Assembly (NCBI GenBank): GCA_036524675.1
Contig: DATDBU010000048.1
Location: 1 to 64,000, forward strand
Reading direction: 5' to 3'
DNA length: 64,000 bases
Source of the DNA: DATDAW01 sp036524675
Lineage (GTDB): Bacteria; Verrucomicrobiota; Verrucomicrobiia; Chthoniobacterales; DASVRZ01
The stretch's first letter is position 1. The number at the start of each line of letters is the position of its first letter. The notes beneath the pieces were generated by a model, which saw only the letters and a program-made list of their open reading frames with translations, ran no database searches and was not told the origin of the DNA. A program made the position numbers and the translations under genes. Shown piece after piece: positions 52,305-62,446 of this stretch.

Positions 52305-53176
52305 CACGCGAGCATTATCTCAGCGACCTGCTCCGGGATATCGATTTGCAGCCAATGGCCAGCGGAGAGCAAATGAAGCGAAGGATGTTTCAGATGAGAC
52401 CGGAAATCCTCAGCTACACCGCTGTTGAGATACGGGTCTTTGTCTCCCCAGATTAGCTTGACCGGGATATCGAGCGCCTCCATCTCATGAACGCGCCTGG
52501 TGTTTCTGGCGACTTCCTCGAAGAGTTGGGACGTCATTTGGGCGAACGCCGGGGCAGAACTGGGTTGTTGCCTGAAGTTATTGTCGATGATAGGGCCGAG
52601 AAAGGAGTGATAGTACGCCTTTTGGCTATCGGTCAGGTTTTCCTGAAATTTTGCTCGCTGAAAGTTGAGTATCCAGGCGAATTGCTCAGGGCTTCGTAGA
52701 ATAGCTTGTGTAAGCGCTTTGAGACTGGTAGTCGCGAATAGCTCGATAAATTCCGGGTATCGGACTGTGGGTGCGTAACCGTATACTGCGTTGAGAATGC
52801 ACAAGGAATCAACGCGTTCCGGGTGTTCGATCGCAAAATTGACAGCAGCAGGTCCAGAGGAGTCGTGCGCGACAGGAATGACCTTATCCAGACCCAGTGT
52901 TTCGACTACCGCCTGCAGATCGCCTAGTTGCTGTGCAAAACTGTAGGAAGCGCCGGCAGGCTTTTCAGAATTGCCAAAACCCAGGAAATCGAACGCGACG
53001 ACCCGCCGTCCGCCTGCTACCAAATGGGGAATCAGATCATCGTAGATGTGCAAATTGTCGGGAAAGCCATGCATGAGCACGAACGCGGGACCGTCGCCCG
53101 CATAGTCGCGCGCGTAGACGCTTCCCTGTTCCCGCGGAATGTGATGCTCGGAAAACTTCGTGGAATGATGTGTCAT
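52304..53176 (-). CDS. Alpha/beta hydrolase, haloalkane dehalogenase-like
   Basis: A 290-residue enzyme. FVLMHGFPDN forms the oxyanion-hole region. The nucleophile elbow reads VAHDSSGPAA, so the nucleophile is Asp, as in haloalkane dehalogenases and epoxide hydrolases. LIWGDKDPY supplies the acid region and SAGHWLQID the catalytic His. It starts 13 bases after the RND gene stop, so it belongs to the same operon as the efflux pump. The substrate cannot be told. Confidence 0.88.
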   Translation of the reverse strand: MTHHSTKFSEHHIPREQGSVYARDYAGDGPAFVLMHGFPDNLHIYDDLIPHLVAGGRRVVAFDFLGFGNSEKPAGASYSFAQQLGDLQAVVETLGLDKVIPVAHDSSGPAAVNFAIEHPERVDSLCILNAVYGYAPTVRYPEFIELFATTSLKALTQAILRSPEQFAWILNFQRAKFQENLTDSQKAYYHSFLGPIIDNNFRQQPSSAPAFAQMTSQLFEEVARNTRRVHEMEALDIPVKLIWGDKDPYLNSGVAEDFRSHLKHPSLHLLSAGHWLQIDIPEQVAEIMLA

Positions 53177-53189
53177 ATTTTATTCTATT

Positions 53190-56100
53190 CTATTTGTTGG
53201 AGTTCATCAGGTCTGCGCTGAGCCGACTGCTGAGTGACATGGTGACTTTTTTTGCTTCTTTCCCGCCGGAGGTAAGTTTTCGGATCACCACGTAGAACAC
53301 AGGCGTAAAAATCAGCCCGAAAAACGTGACGCCAAGCATGCCGAAGAATACCGCCGTTCCAAGCGCCTGACGCATTTCTGCACCCGCTCCCTTCGCGATG
53401 ACAAGCGGCACGACTCCCAAAATAAAGGCGAAACTTGTCATGAGGATCGGACGAAGTCGAAGCCGTGCAGATTCAATGGCTGCTTCGGTGATGCTTTTAC
53501 CGGTGTCTTCAAGTTGTTTGGCAAATTCGACGATGAGAATTGCGTTTTTGCTGGCGAGACCGACGAGGACGATGAGACCGATCTGCGTGAAAATGTTGTT
53601 GTCCATCCCGCGCAACCAGACTCCAAAAATGGCGCTCAGGAGACACAGCGGAACAATGAGAATGATCGCGAGCGGGAGACTCCAGCTTTCGTATTGAGCC
53701 GACAGCGTCAGGAAGACTAAAAGCACGCAAAGCGGGAAGATGAAGATGATGGTGTTACCGGCCAGCTTTTCCTGAAACGTGAGGTCGGTCCACTCGTAGC
53801 CCATTCCGGCCGGCAGTTCTTTCGCCGCCAACTCTTGCGCGAGAGCGTTGGCCTGGCCCGAACTGACGCCGGGCTTTGCAACGCCGTTGATATCGGCAGC
53901 CGGATACATGTTGTAGCGGATGACCTTGTCCGGCCCGGTCGTCTCCGTGACATTGACCAATGTAGCGAGCGGAACCATGGCGCCGGCGGCGTTTCGCGTC
54001 TTGAGTTTGCTGATGTCCTCAATGTGGCTGCGGAAGTTTTTGTCAGCCTGCGCGGTGACCTGGTAGGTTCTCCCGAAACGATTGAAGTCATTAACGTAGA
54101 GTGATCCGAGATAGGTCTGCAGCGCATCGTTCAGATCCGCCAGTTGCACGTTTATGCTCTTGGCTTTGACTCGATCCACTTCGACATGAATTTGCGGAAC
54201 ACGCGTGGTGAAGGTCGTGAATACAGCTGCCAGACCGGGAGTCTGGCTGCCATGCACCATCATGTTAAAGGCGGTGTTCCCGAGAACATTGAGACCGGCA
54301 TCGGTGCGATCCTGGATCATCATCTTGAACCCGGCGACGGTCCCGAGTCCTCGCACGGGCGGAGGAGGGAGAACCAGGATTCGTGCATCACGCAGATCCC
54401 TAAATCGCTTATTCAGCTCCCCGATCAAAGCCCCGGCGGATTTTCGGGGATCCTTTCGGTCTTCGAATTTATCGAGACCGACAAAGATCGTGCCCGCATT
54501 GGGAAGATTAGCGTTCACCACAGGGTTGTAGCCGGGAAATTCGACGCAATTGCGAACACCAGGAATTGTGCGAGCAATTTCGCTCATTCGCTTCATCACG
54601 CTTTGCGTCCGCTCGAGGCTGGCGCCATCGGGCAATTGAGCGAAGGCAATAAGGTAACCAGAGTCTTGCGTGGGTATGAATCCGGTCGGCACCGCGCGAA
54701 AGCCGAACCAAGTCATGGCCAGCAATCCCGCATACAAGACAAGGGCTATCCCGGTGCGTCGCACCGTGCTTCCAACTACTCGCGTGTAACCGCTTGTCGT
54801 GCGATCAAAGCCTTTGTTGAACAACCGGAAAAACCAGCCCAGACCACTGTCAACGATACGCGCAAACCAATCCTTCTTTTCCTCGTGGTTCTTGAGAAGA
54901 AGTGCGCAAAGCGCGGGCGAAAGCGTCAGAGAGTTGAAGGCGCTGATGACGGTCGAAACGGCAATGGTTAGTGCGAATTGGCGGTAAAATTGTCCGGTAA
55001 TTCCGCTGACAAAAGCGGTCGGCACGAACACAGCACACAGCACGAGTGCGACCGCAATCACGGGGCCACTGACTTCGGTCATGGCTTTCCTTGTCGCCGC
55101 GACGGGAGTGAGACCCAGCGCGATATTTCGTTCGACGTTTTCGACCACGACGATGGCGTCATCGACGACGATGCCGATCGCCAGCACCAAGCCAAAGAGT
55201 GAAAGGTTGTTGAGCGAAAATCCAAAAATCAACATCACCGCGAACGTGCCGATCAACGAAACCGGAACAGCAAGCAACGGGATGATCGCCGCACGCCAAT
55301 TCTGCAGAAAGACGATCACGACGACCACAACCAGCAGCAACGCCTCGAAGAGCGTGTGCACCACGGCATCGATCGATTCCCGCGCGAACATCGTGGTGTC
55401 GTAGGCCACGCGGTAGTCCACGCCTTGTGGGAAGCTCTTTTTGAGTTCCTCCATTCTCGCGCGAACGCGATCCGAGGTCTCGATGGCGTTCGAGCCAGGA
55501 AGTTGGAAGATGACGAGCGCCGCGGCGGGCTTGCCGTCGAGCTTGGAAGCGACCGAATAATCTCGGGCGGCCAGTTCGACTCGCGCTACATCGCGCACGC
55601 GGGTTACCTGTCCTTTAGTCCCCTGTTTCACAACAATCTCGCCGAACTCCTCCTCGGACAAAAGGCGCCCTTGAGTGTCGATCGAAAGCTGAAATTCGCT
55701 CCCGGCCTCAGCCGGTTGTTGGCCGATCGTTCCGGCGGCAACTTGAAGATTTTGCTCGCGGATGGCGCGGACAACATCGCCGGCGATAAGGTTGAGCGAA
55801 GCGAGTTTCTCCGGATCCAGCCAGATGCGCATCGAGTAATCGCGCGCGCCGAAAACGGTGACGTCGCCGACGCCTGGAAGTCGCGCCAACTGATCCTTAA
55901 CTTGCAGAAACGCGTAGTTGCCGAGGTAAAGCTCGTCACGGGAATCATCGGGCGATCGAAGATGAACCACCATTGTGAGATCGGGCGATTTCTTGGTGGT
56001 CGTGACGCCAAGCCTGCGCACTTCTTCCGGAAGCTTGGGCAAGGCGATCGCCACTCGATTTTGCACAAGCACCTGCGCCGTGTTGAGATCGGTCCCGAGT

Positions 56101-56390
56101 TCGAAGGTAAGCGTCAACGACATCACACCGTCGCTGGTCGAAGTGCTCGACATGTAAAGCATCCGTTCGACCCCGTTGACTTCCTGTTCGATGGGTGTCG
56201 CGACCGTCTCCGCGATGACTTTCGGATTCGCGCCCGGATAGATCGCTCGCACTACGACTGTGGGCGGCGTGATCTCGGGATACTGCGCGATCGGAAGCCG
56301 AAGCATCGCAATGCCGCCGACCAGCACGATGACGATGGAAATAACGGCCGCGAAAATCGGCCTGCTGATGAAGAACTGCGAAAAATTCAC
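53190..56390 (-). CDS. RND multidrug efflux transporter (HAE1/AcrB family)
   Basis: A 1066-residue inner-membrane pump. It has the N-terminal helix FISRPIFAAVISIVIVLVGG, the conserved periplasmic loop start, two membrane halves with the proton-relay region (AIGIVVDDAIVVVENVERNI) and the second-half GLASKNAILIVEFAKQL. Such transporters expel drugs, dyes or solvents across both membranes with a membrane fusion protein and an outer-membrane channel. The start overlaps the fusion-protein stop as ATGA. No TolC-like gene is in the window. Confidence 0.95.
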   Translation of the reverse strand: MNFSQFFISRPIFAAVISIVIVLVGGIAMLRLPIAQYPEITPPTVVVRAIYPGANPKVIAETVATPIEQEVNGVERMLYMSSTSTSDGVMSLTLTFELGTDLNTAQVLVQNRVAIALPKLPEEVRRLGVTTTKKSPDLTMVVHLRSPDDSRDELYLGNYAFLQVKDQLARLPGVGDVTVFGARDYSMRIWLDPEKLASLNLIAGDVVRAIREQNLQVAAGTIGQQPAEAGSEFQLSIDTQGRLLSEEEFGEIVVKQGTKGQVTRVRDVARVELAARDYSVASKLDGKPAAALVIFQLPGSNAIETSDRVRARMEELKKSFPQGVDYRVAYDTTMFARESIDAVVHTLFEALLLVVVVVIVFLQNWRAAIIPLLAVPVSLIGTFAVMLIFGFSLNNLSLFGLVLAIGIVVDDAIVVVENVERNIALGLTPVAATRKAMTEVSGPVIAVALVLCAVFVPTAFVSGITGQFYRQFALTIAVSTVISAFNSLTLSPALCALLLKNHEEKKDWFARIVDSGLGWFFRLFNKGFDRTTSGYTRVVGSTVRRTGIALVLYAGLLAMTWFGFRAVPTGFIPTQDSGYLIAFAQLPDGASLERTQSVMKRMSEIARTIPGVRNCVEFPGYNPVVNANLPNAGTIFVGLDKFEDRKDPRKSAGALIGELNKRFRDLRDARILVLPPPPVRGLGTVAGFKMMIQDRTDAGLNVLGNTAFNMMVHGSQTPGLAAVFTTFTTRVPQIHVEVDRVKAKSINVQLADLNDALQTYLGSLYVNDFNRFGRTYQVTAQADKNFRSHIEDISKLKTRNAAGAMVPLATLVNVTETTGPDKVIRYNMYPAADINGVAKPGVSSGQANALAQELAAKELPAGMGYEWTDLTFQEKLAGNTIIFIFPLCVLLVFLTLSAQYESWSLPLAIILIVPLCLLSAIFGVWLRGMDNNIFTQIGLIVLVGLASKNAILIVEFAKQLEDTGKSITEAAIESARLRLRPILMTSFAFILGVVPLVIAKGAGAEMRQALGTAVFFGMLGVTFFGLIFTPVFYVVIRKLTSGGKEAKKVTMSLSSRLSADLMNSNK

Positions 56391-57552
56391 GGTGCTTTCT
56401 CCTCTGGTTGCTGATCCACAACAATGCCGGGCCGCACGCGGATTTGGCCTTCTATGATGACATTTTCATTTGGCTTCAGACCAGAAGTAACGATGCGTAG
56501 CCCGTCGCTCATTCCTCCCACCGTGATCGGGCGGAACTCCACCTTCTTCCCGGCGTTAACGACGAAGACATATTTTTGTGACTGGTCGGCGGCAATCGCG
56601 TGATCGGGAACGAGGATCGCCTGGTGGCGAGCACTTCCGGGAACACGGAGGCGGGCGAAGAACCCGGGGCTGAGACTATGATCCTTGTTAGGAAATACCC
56701 CGCGGGCGCTCATGGTTCCCGTCGTTGGATCGACGCGGTTATCCAGAAAATCGACGAGTCCTTTTCGCGGAAAATTCACCTCGTCGGTTAATTCCATCTC
56801 CACTGGAATTTGCTTATTCCGGGCGCTGTCGCGAAGTCCTTCCTGACTCAGGCGGATGTATTTCAAAATTGCCCGTTCATCCACGTCTCCATAGAGATAA
56901 AGTGGATCAAGCGAGACGACCGTTGTAAGCAAGCTGGCTCCGGCGCCTCCCGAGCCATTGCTAACAAGGTTTCCCTCGGTGATAAATGCTCGTCCGACTC
57001 TGCCATCAATCGGTGAACGGATTTCAGTGAACTCCAGGTTAAGCTTCGCGAGTTCCGCAACCGCCTTCGCTGATCGCGCCGCTGCCAAAGAGGCACTGTA
57101 GGACTTGGCCTTCGAATCGTAGTCGGCTTCGGCGATCACCTTGTTCGCCATCAGCTTTATCGCGCGATCCGCGTCATTTTTCGCCAGAGCGGCCTGATTG
57201 ACCAGGCGTTCATAATCGGCTTCTGCCCGATCATATTCCGCCTGATAGGGACGGCGATCGATCGTGATCAGAAGGTCGCCTTTTTTGACTTCTTTGCCTT
57301 CCTTGAAATAGACTTGTCGAGATATCCGCTCACGCGAGCTCGAACCTCAACCGTCTCCGGGGATTCGAGCCGACCGATATATTCGTCCCACTCCACAATC
57401 TCTTTCACAGTCGGCGGAGCGACCGAAACTGTCGGTGGAGGTGATGCCACTGGCGGGAGTGGCTTTTTGCAGCCTGATACAAGCATAACACTCAAAGCTG
57501 CTAATATGCCGAAGCGCAAAGCGCCTCGGCCCTTGGATGATGCGATGTCCAT
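56387..57552 (-). pseudogene. RND membrane fusion protein, split by a one-base deletion
   Basis: The N-terminal part (57552 to about 57315) has a lipoprotein signal with the Cys in VSGCKKPLP, then EYIGRLESPETVEVRARVSG. The continuing protein lies in another frame: VYFKEGKEVKKGDLLITIDR at about 57312, the hairpin region ADYERLVNQAALAKN, then LNLEFTEIRSPIDGRVGRAF to the end. Restoring one G after AAG near 57313 joins the halves into a normal AcrA-type protein of about 388 residues. As written, the pump lacks a functional adaptor, unless this is a sequencing error. Confidence 0.85.
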
Positions 57553-57571
57553 AGACCCTCTCGTTGTGCGG

Positions 57572-58072
57572 CTACGAGAGAACGCCTGTCCGGAGTGGCT
57601 TCTCGCGAAAGCGATTCGCAGCGAGCGTTCCGAGAAAGATGAAAATGATCAACAGGCTCAGTTGCGCGATTTTGAACGGCCCTTCCGTCTGAGTCGGAGC
57701 CAGCAATTTGAGCGCAGGTATTTTCGTAAACGACTGCACCACACCCACGAAGACGTTCAGATACAGCGCCATTGTCGCTGTAATCACATACGTCCTGCGC
57801 CAGCCGCCTTTGAGATGGCGCCCATGGAGCGCATAGAGCGCGATCGCCAGCACCGTTAGTGACACGATGCCCACGCCTTGGGACGGCATGAAATGTTTCA
57901 CCGGAAACAAGAAACCCGTGATGCTAGTCAGCACTGTGGTGCTGAGAAAGGCCGTATTCCAGTCGCGAAGGAGTTTCGCGTTAACCACCAAGCCGTAGAG
58001 GACAACGAAGCCAGCGATAATTCCGACAAGACTGATAAGAACGTGAACAAGCGTAAATGCGGTCAGGATCAT
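57572..58072 (-). CDS. Four-helix membrane protein of unknown function
   Basis: A 166-residue protein with four predicted transmembrane segments (about 5-28, 40-58, 70-84 and 93-112, with a fifth hydrophobic stretch SLLIIFIFLGTLAA near the end). It starts the operon that runs into the fusion protein (19 bases later) and the RND pump. I do not recognise a named family. It may be an accessory membrane protein of the efflux operon. Confidence 0.75.
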   Translation of the reverse strand: MILTAFTLVHVLISLVGIIAGFVVLYGLVVNAKLLRDWNTAFLSTTVLTSITGFLFPVKHFMPSQGVGIVSLTVLAIALYALHGRHLKGGWRRTYVITATMALYLNVFVGVVQSFTKIPALKLLAPTQTEGPFKIAQLSLLIIFIFLGTLAANRFREKPLRTGVLS

Positions 58073-58192
58073 AAAATGTAACGGTTAGCTCAAGGAGTTT
58101 GGCTGTCGTATTTTTCCGATGACTCAGGCAGCACCGTAATAAGGACTTTTTTCAAGATATATTGGGCTTGGGGGTGCGCCTATTTTTAAAGG

Positions 58193-58945
58193 TTAGCGTA
58201 ATCCACCGCCGATGATCAGGGATTCTCCAGTAATCCAAGAGGAATCGTCCGAGGCGAGAAAGACAACCGCCATGGCAATGTCCTGCGGTTGACCGATGCG
58301 GCCAAGCGGCGTCATCGCTTCGACCTGCTTGCGGAAATCTCCGCCGATCATCCCGGCGTCCAGCGTTCCCTCGGTTTCGACCAGGCTTGGATTGATGGAA
58401 TTCACCCGGATCTTGCGCGGCCCTAGTTCTTTGGAATGCACCTTGGTCATGGAATCGATCGCGCCTTTCGTGCCCGAATATACCGACGAGCCGGGAGGAG
58501 CGAACGTGCTCACGACGGAACTCATGTGAATGATGCTGCCACCTTCGGGGCCGAAGTATTTCAGCGCCTCTTGCGTCGCCAGCAACAGGCCGAGGACATT
58601 GATGTCATACTGCTTGTGGAAATGTTCTTCCGTGATTTTTCCGAGCGGCAAATGCTCATAGATTCCAGCGTTGTTCACGAGAATATCGACCTGCCCAAAA
58701 GCACTCTTCGTCTCTGCGAAGAGCCGCTCAATATCTGCCCTCTTCGCCACATTCCCCTGCACGGCGATGGCTCTGCCGCCTTCCGCGGTAATGGCGGCTA
58801 CCACCTTATCCGCCTCTTTCTTGCTGGAGGAATAATTGACGACGACTGAAGCGCCTTCTGCGGCGAGATGTTTGGCGATAGATGCTCCGATTCCCTTCGA
58901 AGCGCCGGTAACGACCGCCACCTTATTAACGAGTTTTTGTGACAT
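58193..58945 (-). CDS. SDR-family oxidoreductase (glucose-1-dehydrogenase-like)
   Basis: A 250-residue classical SDR from the ATG at 58945 (MSQKLVNKVAVVTGASKGIG). It carries TGASKGIG, NNAG in LVNNAGIYEH, the catalytic Ser in HMSSVVS and the YSGTK Tyr/Lys. It ends SLIIGGGLR. The frame is open upstream, but that part overlaps the next gene and is not protein-like. The substrate is unknown. Confidence 0.92.
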   Translation of the reverse strand: MSQKLVNKVAVVTGASKGIGASIAKHLAAEGASVVVNYSSSKKEADKVVAAITAEGGRAIAVQGNVAKRADIERLFAETKSAFGQVDILVNNAGIYEHLPLGKITEEHFHKQYDINVLGLLLATQEALKYFGPEGGSIIHMSSVVSTFAPPGSSVYSGTKGAIDSMTKVHSKELGPRKIRVNSINPSLVETEGTLDAGMIGGDFRKQVEAMTPLGRIGQPQDIAMAVVFLASDDSSWITGESLIIGGGLR

Positions 58946-59009
58946 AGTTTTTGGTGAATTAGATTGAATACAGATATGTTCCGCAGTGAGGCGCGAAGCG
59001 CGTTCTCCT

Positions 59010-59408
59010 TTACTGCGCCCGGCCGCGCTCCTCGTGGCATACCGCCTCGATATTATGTCCATCCGGGTCCAGGACGAAGCCGCCGTAGTATCCGGCATGA
59101 TATTCGGGACAAAGCGCAGGAGCGCCATTGTCCCGGCCACCCGAGGCCATCGCCGCCTTGTAGAATTCATCGGCCTGCGACCGGTCAGTGGCCACGAATG
59201 CCACGTGAATGGCGACGGTTCTGGTTGTTTCCTTCCTAAGAATGAAGTCGCACTTGGAGGCGGCACTAAATCCGGCAATCGCTAACTCGCCGGTCGAATC
59301 GGAGAAGTCTTCGAACGCGAGTGTGTATCCCAATGGCGCGAGCGCCGCCTTATAAAAAGCTTTGCTCGCCTCGACATCGCTAACCGGAAGGACGAAGTGA
59401 TCTATCAT
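59010..59408 (-). CDS. VOC-superfamily (glyoxalase-like) protein
   Basis: A 132-residue protein from the ATG at 59408 (MIDHFVLPVSDVEASKAFYK). It has the paired beta-alpha-beta-beta-beta modules of the vicinal oxygen chelate fold. Likely metal ligands are the early His (DHFV), His in VAIHVAF, and Glu in DGHNIEAVCHE near the C-terminus. It could be a dioxygenase, glyoxalase or resistance-type binder. It sits among oxidoreductase genes on the same strand. Confidence 0.85.
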   Translation of the reverse strand: MIDHFVLPVSDVEASKAFYKAALAPLGYTLAFEDFSDSTGELAIAGFSAASKCDFILRKETTRTVAIHVAFVATDRSQADEFYKAAMASGGRDNGAPALCPEYHAGYYGGFVLDPDGHNIEAVCHEERGRAQ

Positions 59409-59444
59409 GGTCTCAATTGGACACCGACGAGTGGGACGCAACCC

Positions 59445-60446
59445 TTAAGACTTGATGAACTCCAGGAAATCCTCGCTCAGTTTATCCTTCTCGGTGAACG
59501 CCAGGCCGTGCGCACCGCCCGGATAGACTTTGAGTTTCGCACCCTTCACGATTTTAACGGTGCGCAGCGAGGAAATCGTGATCGGCACAATCTGATCATC
59601 ATCGCCGTGGATGAGCAGCGTCGGCACGTCGAACTTCTTAAGGTCCTCCGTGAAATCCGTCTCGGAAAAGGCCTTGATGCAGTCGTAGAGGCATTTGTGG
59701 CCGCCCATCATCGCCTGAAGCCAGAAGGAATCTGCCGCTGCTTCGGAGACTTTGGCCGTCGGACGGTTAAATCCGAAGAACGGACCACGCGACAAGTCGC
59801 GATAAAGCTTCGACCGGTCGGCGAGCGACGCTGCGCGCAAGCCGTCGAATACGTCGATGGGCGCTCCTACAGGATTACTTTCCGACTTCAGCATCAAGGG
59901 AGGCACCGCTCCCACCAACACCGCTTTCGACACCCGCTTGGTGCCGTGTCGACCGATGTAACGCGCCACTTCGCCGCCGCCGGTGGAGTGGCCGATCATC
60001 ACCGCGCTTTTCAAATCGAGGTGCTCGAATAGTTCCGCGAGGTCGTCCGCGTAAGTATCCATGTTGTTCCCGTTCCAAGGCTGGCTGGAGCGTCCGTGCC
60101 CGCGGCGATCATGGGCGATGCAGCGGAAGCCGTGGGAAGCGAGAAAGAGCATCTGCGACTCCCAGGCATCGGATGTCAGTGGCCAGCCGTGGCTGAATGT
60201 GACGACCGGGCCGGTGCCCCAGTCTTTGTAGTAAATCTGCGTACCGTCTTTGGTGGTAATTGTGCTCATGGTTTTGGTGTGTTTGTTTTGCGTTGTTGAA
60301 GCTGAGTGCCTTGTTGGGTTGATCTCGGCTGAAAGGATTCCCAGCGGCAGGCTCGCGGCGGCGACGACGCCAGCGGTCGAGAGAAGGAATTGGCGTCGGG
60401 AAATCGTAGAGAGAGGAGCGCCAGGGCCTGGTGCTTGTGATTCCAT
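59445..60446 (-). CDS. Alpha/beta hydrolase, non-haem chloroperoxidase-like, with Tat signal
   Basis: About 333 residues from the ATG at 60446. The N-terminus has a Tat-type leader (ISRRQFLLSTAGVVAAASLP). The catalytic domain begins at MSTITTKDGTQIYYKDWGTG, an alternative start at 60269. It shows FSHGWPLTSDAW, the nucleophile elbow IGHSTGGGEVARY, the Asp region LIHGDDDQIVP and the His in PGGAHGLAF. Cofactor-free haloperoxidases and esterases of this group act on esters and peracids. The Old Yellow Enzyme gene ends 7 bases upstream. Confidence 0.88.
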   Translation of the reverse strand: MESQAPGPGAPLSTISRRQFLLSTAGVVAAASLPLGILSAEINPTRHSASTTQNKHTKTMSTITTKDGTQIYYKDWGTGPVVTFSHGWPLTSDAWESQMLFLASHGFRCIAHDRRGHGRSSQPWNGNNMDTYADDLAELFEHLDLKSAVMIGHSTGGGEVARYIGRHGTKRVSKAVLVGAVPPLMLKSESNPVGAPIDVFDGLRAASLADRSKLYRDLSRGPFFGFNRPTAKVSEAAADSFWLQAMMGGHKCLYDCIKAFSETDFTEDLKKFDVPTLLIHGDDDQIVPITISSLRTVKIVKGAKLKVYPGGAHGLAFTEKDKLSEDFLEFIKS

Positions 60447-60453
60447 GGCCGGA

Positions 60454-61611
60454 TCAGGAGATTGCCGTCGCGACGGGCGTTGTTTGTGGCACGACTGAAA
60501 CAGAGCTCTCCGCCAGCGTCGGATAGTCCGTGTAGCCATGGTCTCCGCCGCCATAGAAAGTCGGGCGGTCGTATTTGTTGAGAGAGGATTTGCCTTTGAT
60601 TCGCTCATACAGATCAGGATTCGCGATATAGAAGCGGCCAAAGGCCACCGCATCCGCATTACCTTTTTCGATAGCCTCGGCGGCGCTTTCCGGGGTGTAA
60701 CCGCCCGCGGAAATCATCGGTCCATCGAAAGCACTGCGAAAAATCTCGGCGTTGTAGGCAAATTTCTCAGTCGGATCTTCGGCCAGACTGACTCCCGAAG
60801 CTCTGGCTTCAATGAGATGCAAGTAAGCCAGGCCGCGCTTGCCGAGTTCCCCGATGACAAACTTGTAGAGCGTGATCGGGTCGGAATCGACCATATCGCC
60901 GAAGGTGCCATAGGGCGACAGACGCACGCCCAGCCGGTCTTTGCCGATCGCGTCCACTATCGAATCGACTACTTCGAGCAATAGCCGAGCCCGATTTTCC
61001 AACGATCCACCGTATCCGTCTGTCCGTTTGTTGCTTCCATCGTGGAGGAACTGATCCAACAGGTAGCCATTCGCTCCGTGAATCTCGACGGCATCAAATC
61101 CAGCTTCCCTCGAATTGAGAGCGGCCTGCCGGAAGGATTCGACGATGCCCGGGATCTCATCCGTCTCAAGTGCTCTCGGCGTCTCGAAGGGAACCAACTG
61201 GAAGTCCGGAGTAAATGCTTGCCCGAAGGCTGAAATGATCGCCGTGGGTGCCACTGGAACCGAGCGGTCCGGCATGTATGCCGAATGCGACATCCGTCCG
61301 TTGTGCACGATCTGCTGCACGATACGGCCGCCGCGTGCGTGAACGGCATTCGTTACAAGTTTCCATCCCGCGATCTGCTCCGCGGAAAAGATGCCAGGCA
61401 CATTGGGATATCCGACACCTTGCTGACTAACGCAGGTCGCTTCTGTGATGATCATAGCCGCTGCGACGCGCTGCCCATAATAGGTCGCGTTCATCGCCGT
61501 GGGAACACCGCCGGCACCGGCGCGCATTCGCGTCAATGGAGCCATAACGATCCGATGCGGCAGTTCAAGCGCGCCGAGGCGCAATGGAGTGAAGAGAGAT
61601 TTGAGGTTCAT
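60454..61611 (-). CDS. Old Yellow Enzyme-family ene-reductase
   Basis: A 385-residue FMN-dependent NAD(P)H oxidoreductase. MNLKSLFTPLRLGALELPHR begins the TIM barrel, then APLTRMRA, QIVHNGRMSH, EIHGANGYLLDQFL and SLENRARLLLEVVD are typical of the OYE/NemA group that reduces activated double bonds, nitro compounds and maleimides. The His/Asn pair that anchors the substrate phenol lies in IHGAN (the first residues of the pair). It is probably cotranscribed with the downstream hydrolase gene. Confidence 0.93.
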   Translation of the reverse strand: MNLKSLFTPLRLGALELPHRIVMAPLTRMRAGAGGVPTAMNATYYGQRVAAAMIITEATCVSQQGVGYPNVPGIFSAEQIAGWKLVTNAVHARGGRIVQQIVHNGRMSHSAYMPDRSVPVAPTAIISAFGQAFTPDFQLVPFETPRALETDEIPGIVESFRQAALNSREAGFDAVEIHGANGYLLDQFLHDGSNKRTDGYGGSLENRARLLLEVVDSIVDAIGKDRLGVRLSPYGTFGDMVDSDPITLYKFVIGELGKRGLAYLHLIEARASGVSLAEDPTEKFAYNAEIFRSAFDGPMISAGGYTPESAAEAIEKGNADAVAFGRFYIANPDLYERIKGKSSLNKYDRPTFYGGGDHGYTDYPTLAESSVSVVPQTTPVATAIS

Positions 61612-61666
61612 TGTTTTTGTGGTTTGAAGGCGGGTTCGGAGGCAGCCACCGGTTTGTTGTTAGTGG

Positions 61667-62383
61667 TTAGCTGAAAGAAACTTCTCCCATATCGATGGCG
61701 ACCAGGAGAGGCTCCGGCACGGCGACATGGTCGCCCTCATAGGCATAAATGCGTCGGGTGGTCGGCACGACGATCCCATTCACCGTCCGGTAATTCGTTG
61801 CGTAGTTGGCGCCCGGTGCGCCTCCTAAAATATCGACGGTGTAGTCATGCCGCCGGAGCAATCCATCTGGACCAAAATAGGAGATTTGTTCCCGCGTATG
61901 ACTCGCGATGCCTGACGGGAAGATCACTTTCAATCGCCGCCACGTTTCATCGTTTTCCTTCCACGGGGAAAGTTCCTCCACCTCGAAGCCCGGATACGTA
62001 TAAAGAAATGGAGTCGTCAGGTAAGTCCACAACGCTTCGCCGCTGAAATAGGCGACATGGACGTCGTCCCAGGGAGTCTCGCGGACATGACCACCAAAGG
62101 AGCGCATCGGATGCTCCACGACGGATGCGTTTGGATTTCCGTCTTTTTCGATCGAGATACGATCCGGTTTGAAGAACGTTGTTCTTCCTTCCCTCGGGAT
62201 CCGCATCTTCAACTCTTCTACTTTGAGAGCGGCTTCGATTTCGACTTCCTTGAGCACGTCGGGACGGCCCTTCACATACCAAATGCCTCCCGTGATGGAT
62301 GCATTCAGTTTCACGATGTGGAGATCATTCCATCGTTCGAGACCGCCATGGGCGGCAACAGCTATTTCTAGAAGTGTTGGCAT
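61667..62383 (-). CDS. Conserved hypothetical protein, beta-rich
   Basis: A 238-residue protein (MPTLLEIAVAAHGGLERWND) with no signal peptide. The alternating strands (SITGGIWYVKGRPDVLKEVE; FFKPDRISIEK; LKVIFPSGIASHTREQISYF; GPDGLLRRHDYTVDILGG) suggest a LolA-like beta sheet or lipocalin-type fold. It lies between the OYE and MFS genes. I do not know its function. Confidence 0.75.
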   Translation of the reverse strand: MPTLLEIAVAAHGGLERWNDLHIVKLNASITGGIWYVKGRPDVLKEVEIEAALKVEELKMRIPREGRTTFFKPDRISIEKDGNPNASVVEHPMRSFGGHVRETPWDDVHVAYFSGEALWTYLTTPFLYTYPGFEVEELSPWKENDETWRRLKVIFPSGIASHTREQISYFGPDGLLRRHDYTVDILGGAPGANYATNYRTVNGIVVPTTRRIYAYEGDHVAVPEPLLVAIDMGEVSFS

Positions 62384-62446
62384 AAGAATGTGAGTTGGTG
62401 GAGTGATTCCTCGCCTTTCCGCACAGCGTGTTGTGGTGGACCTCCA

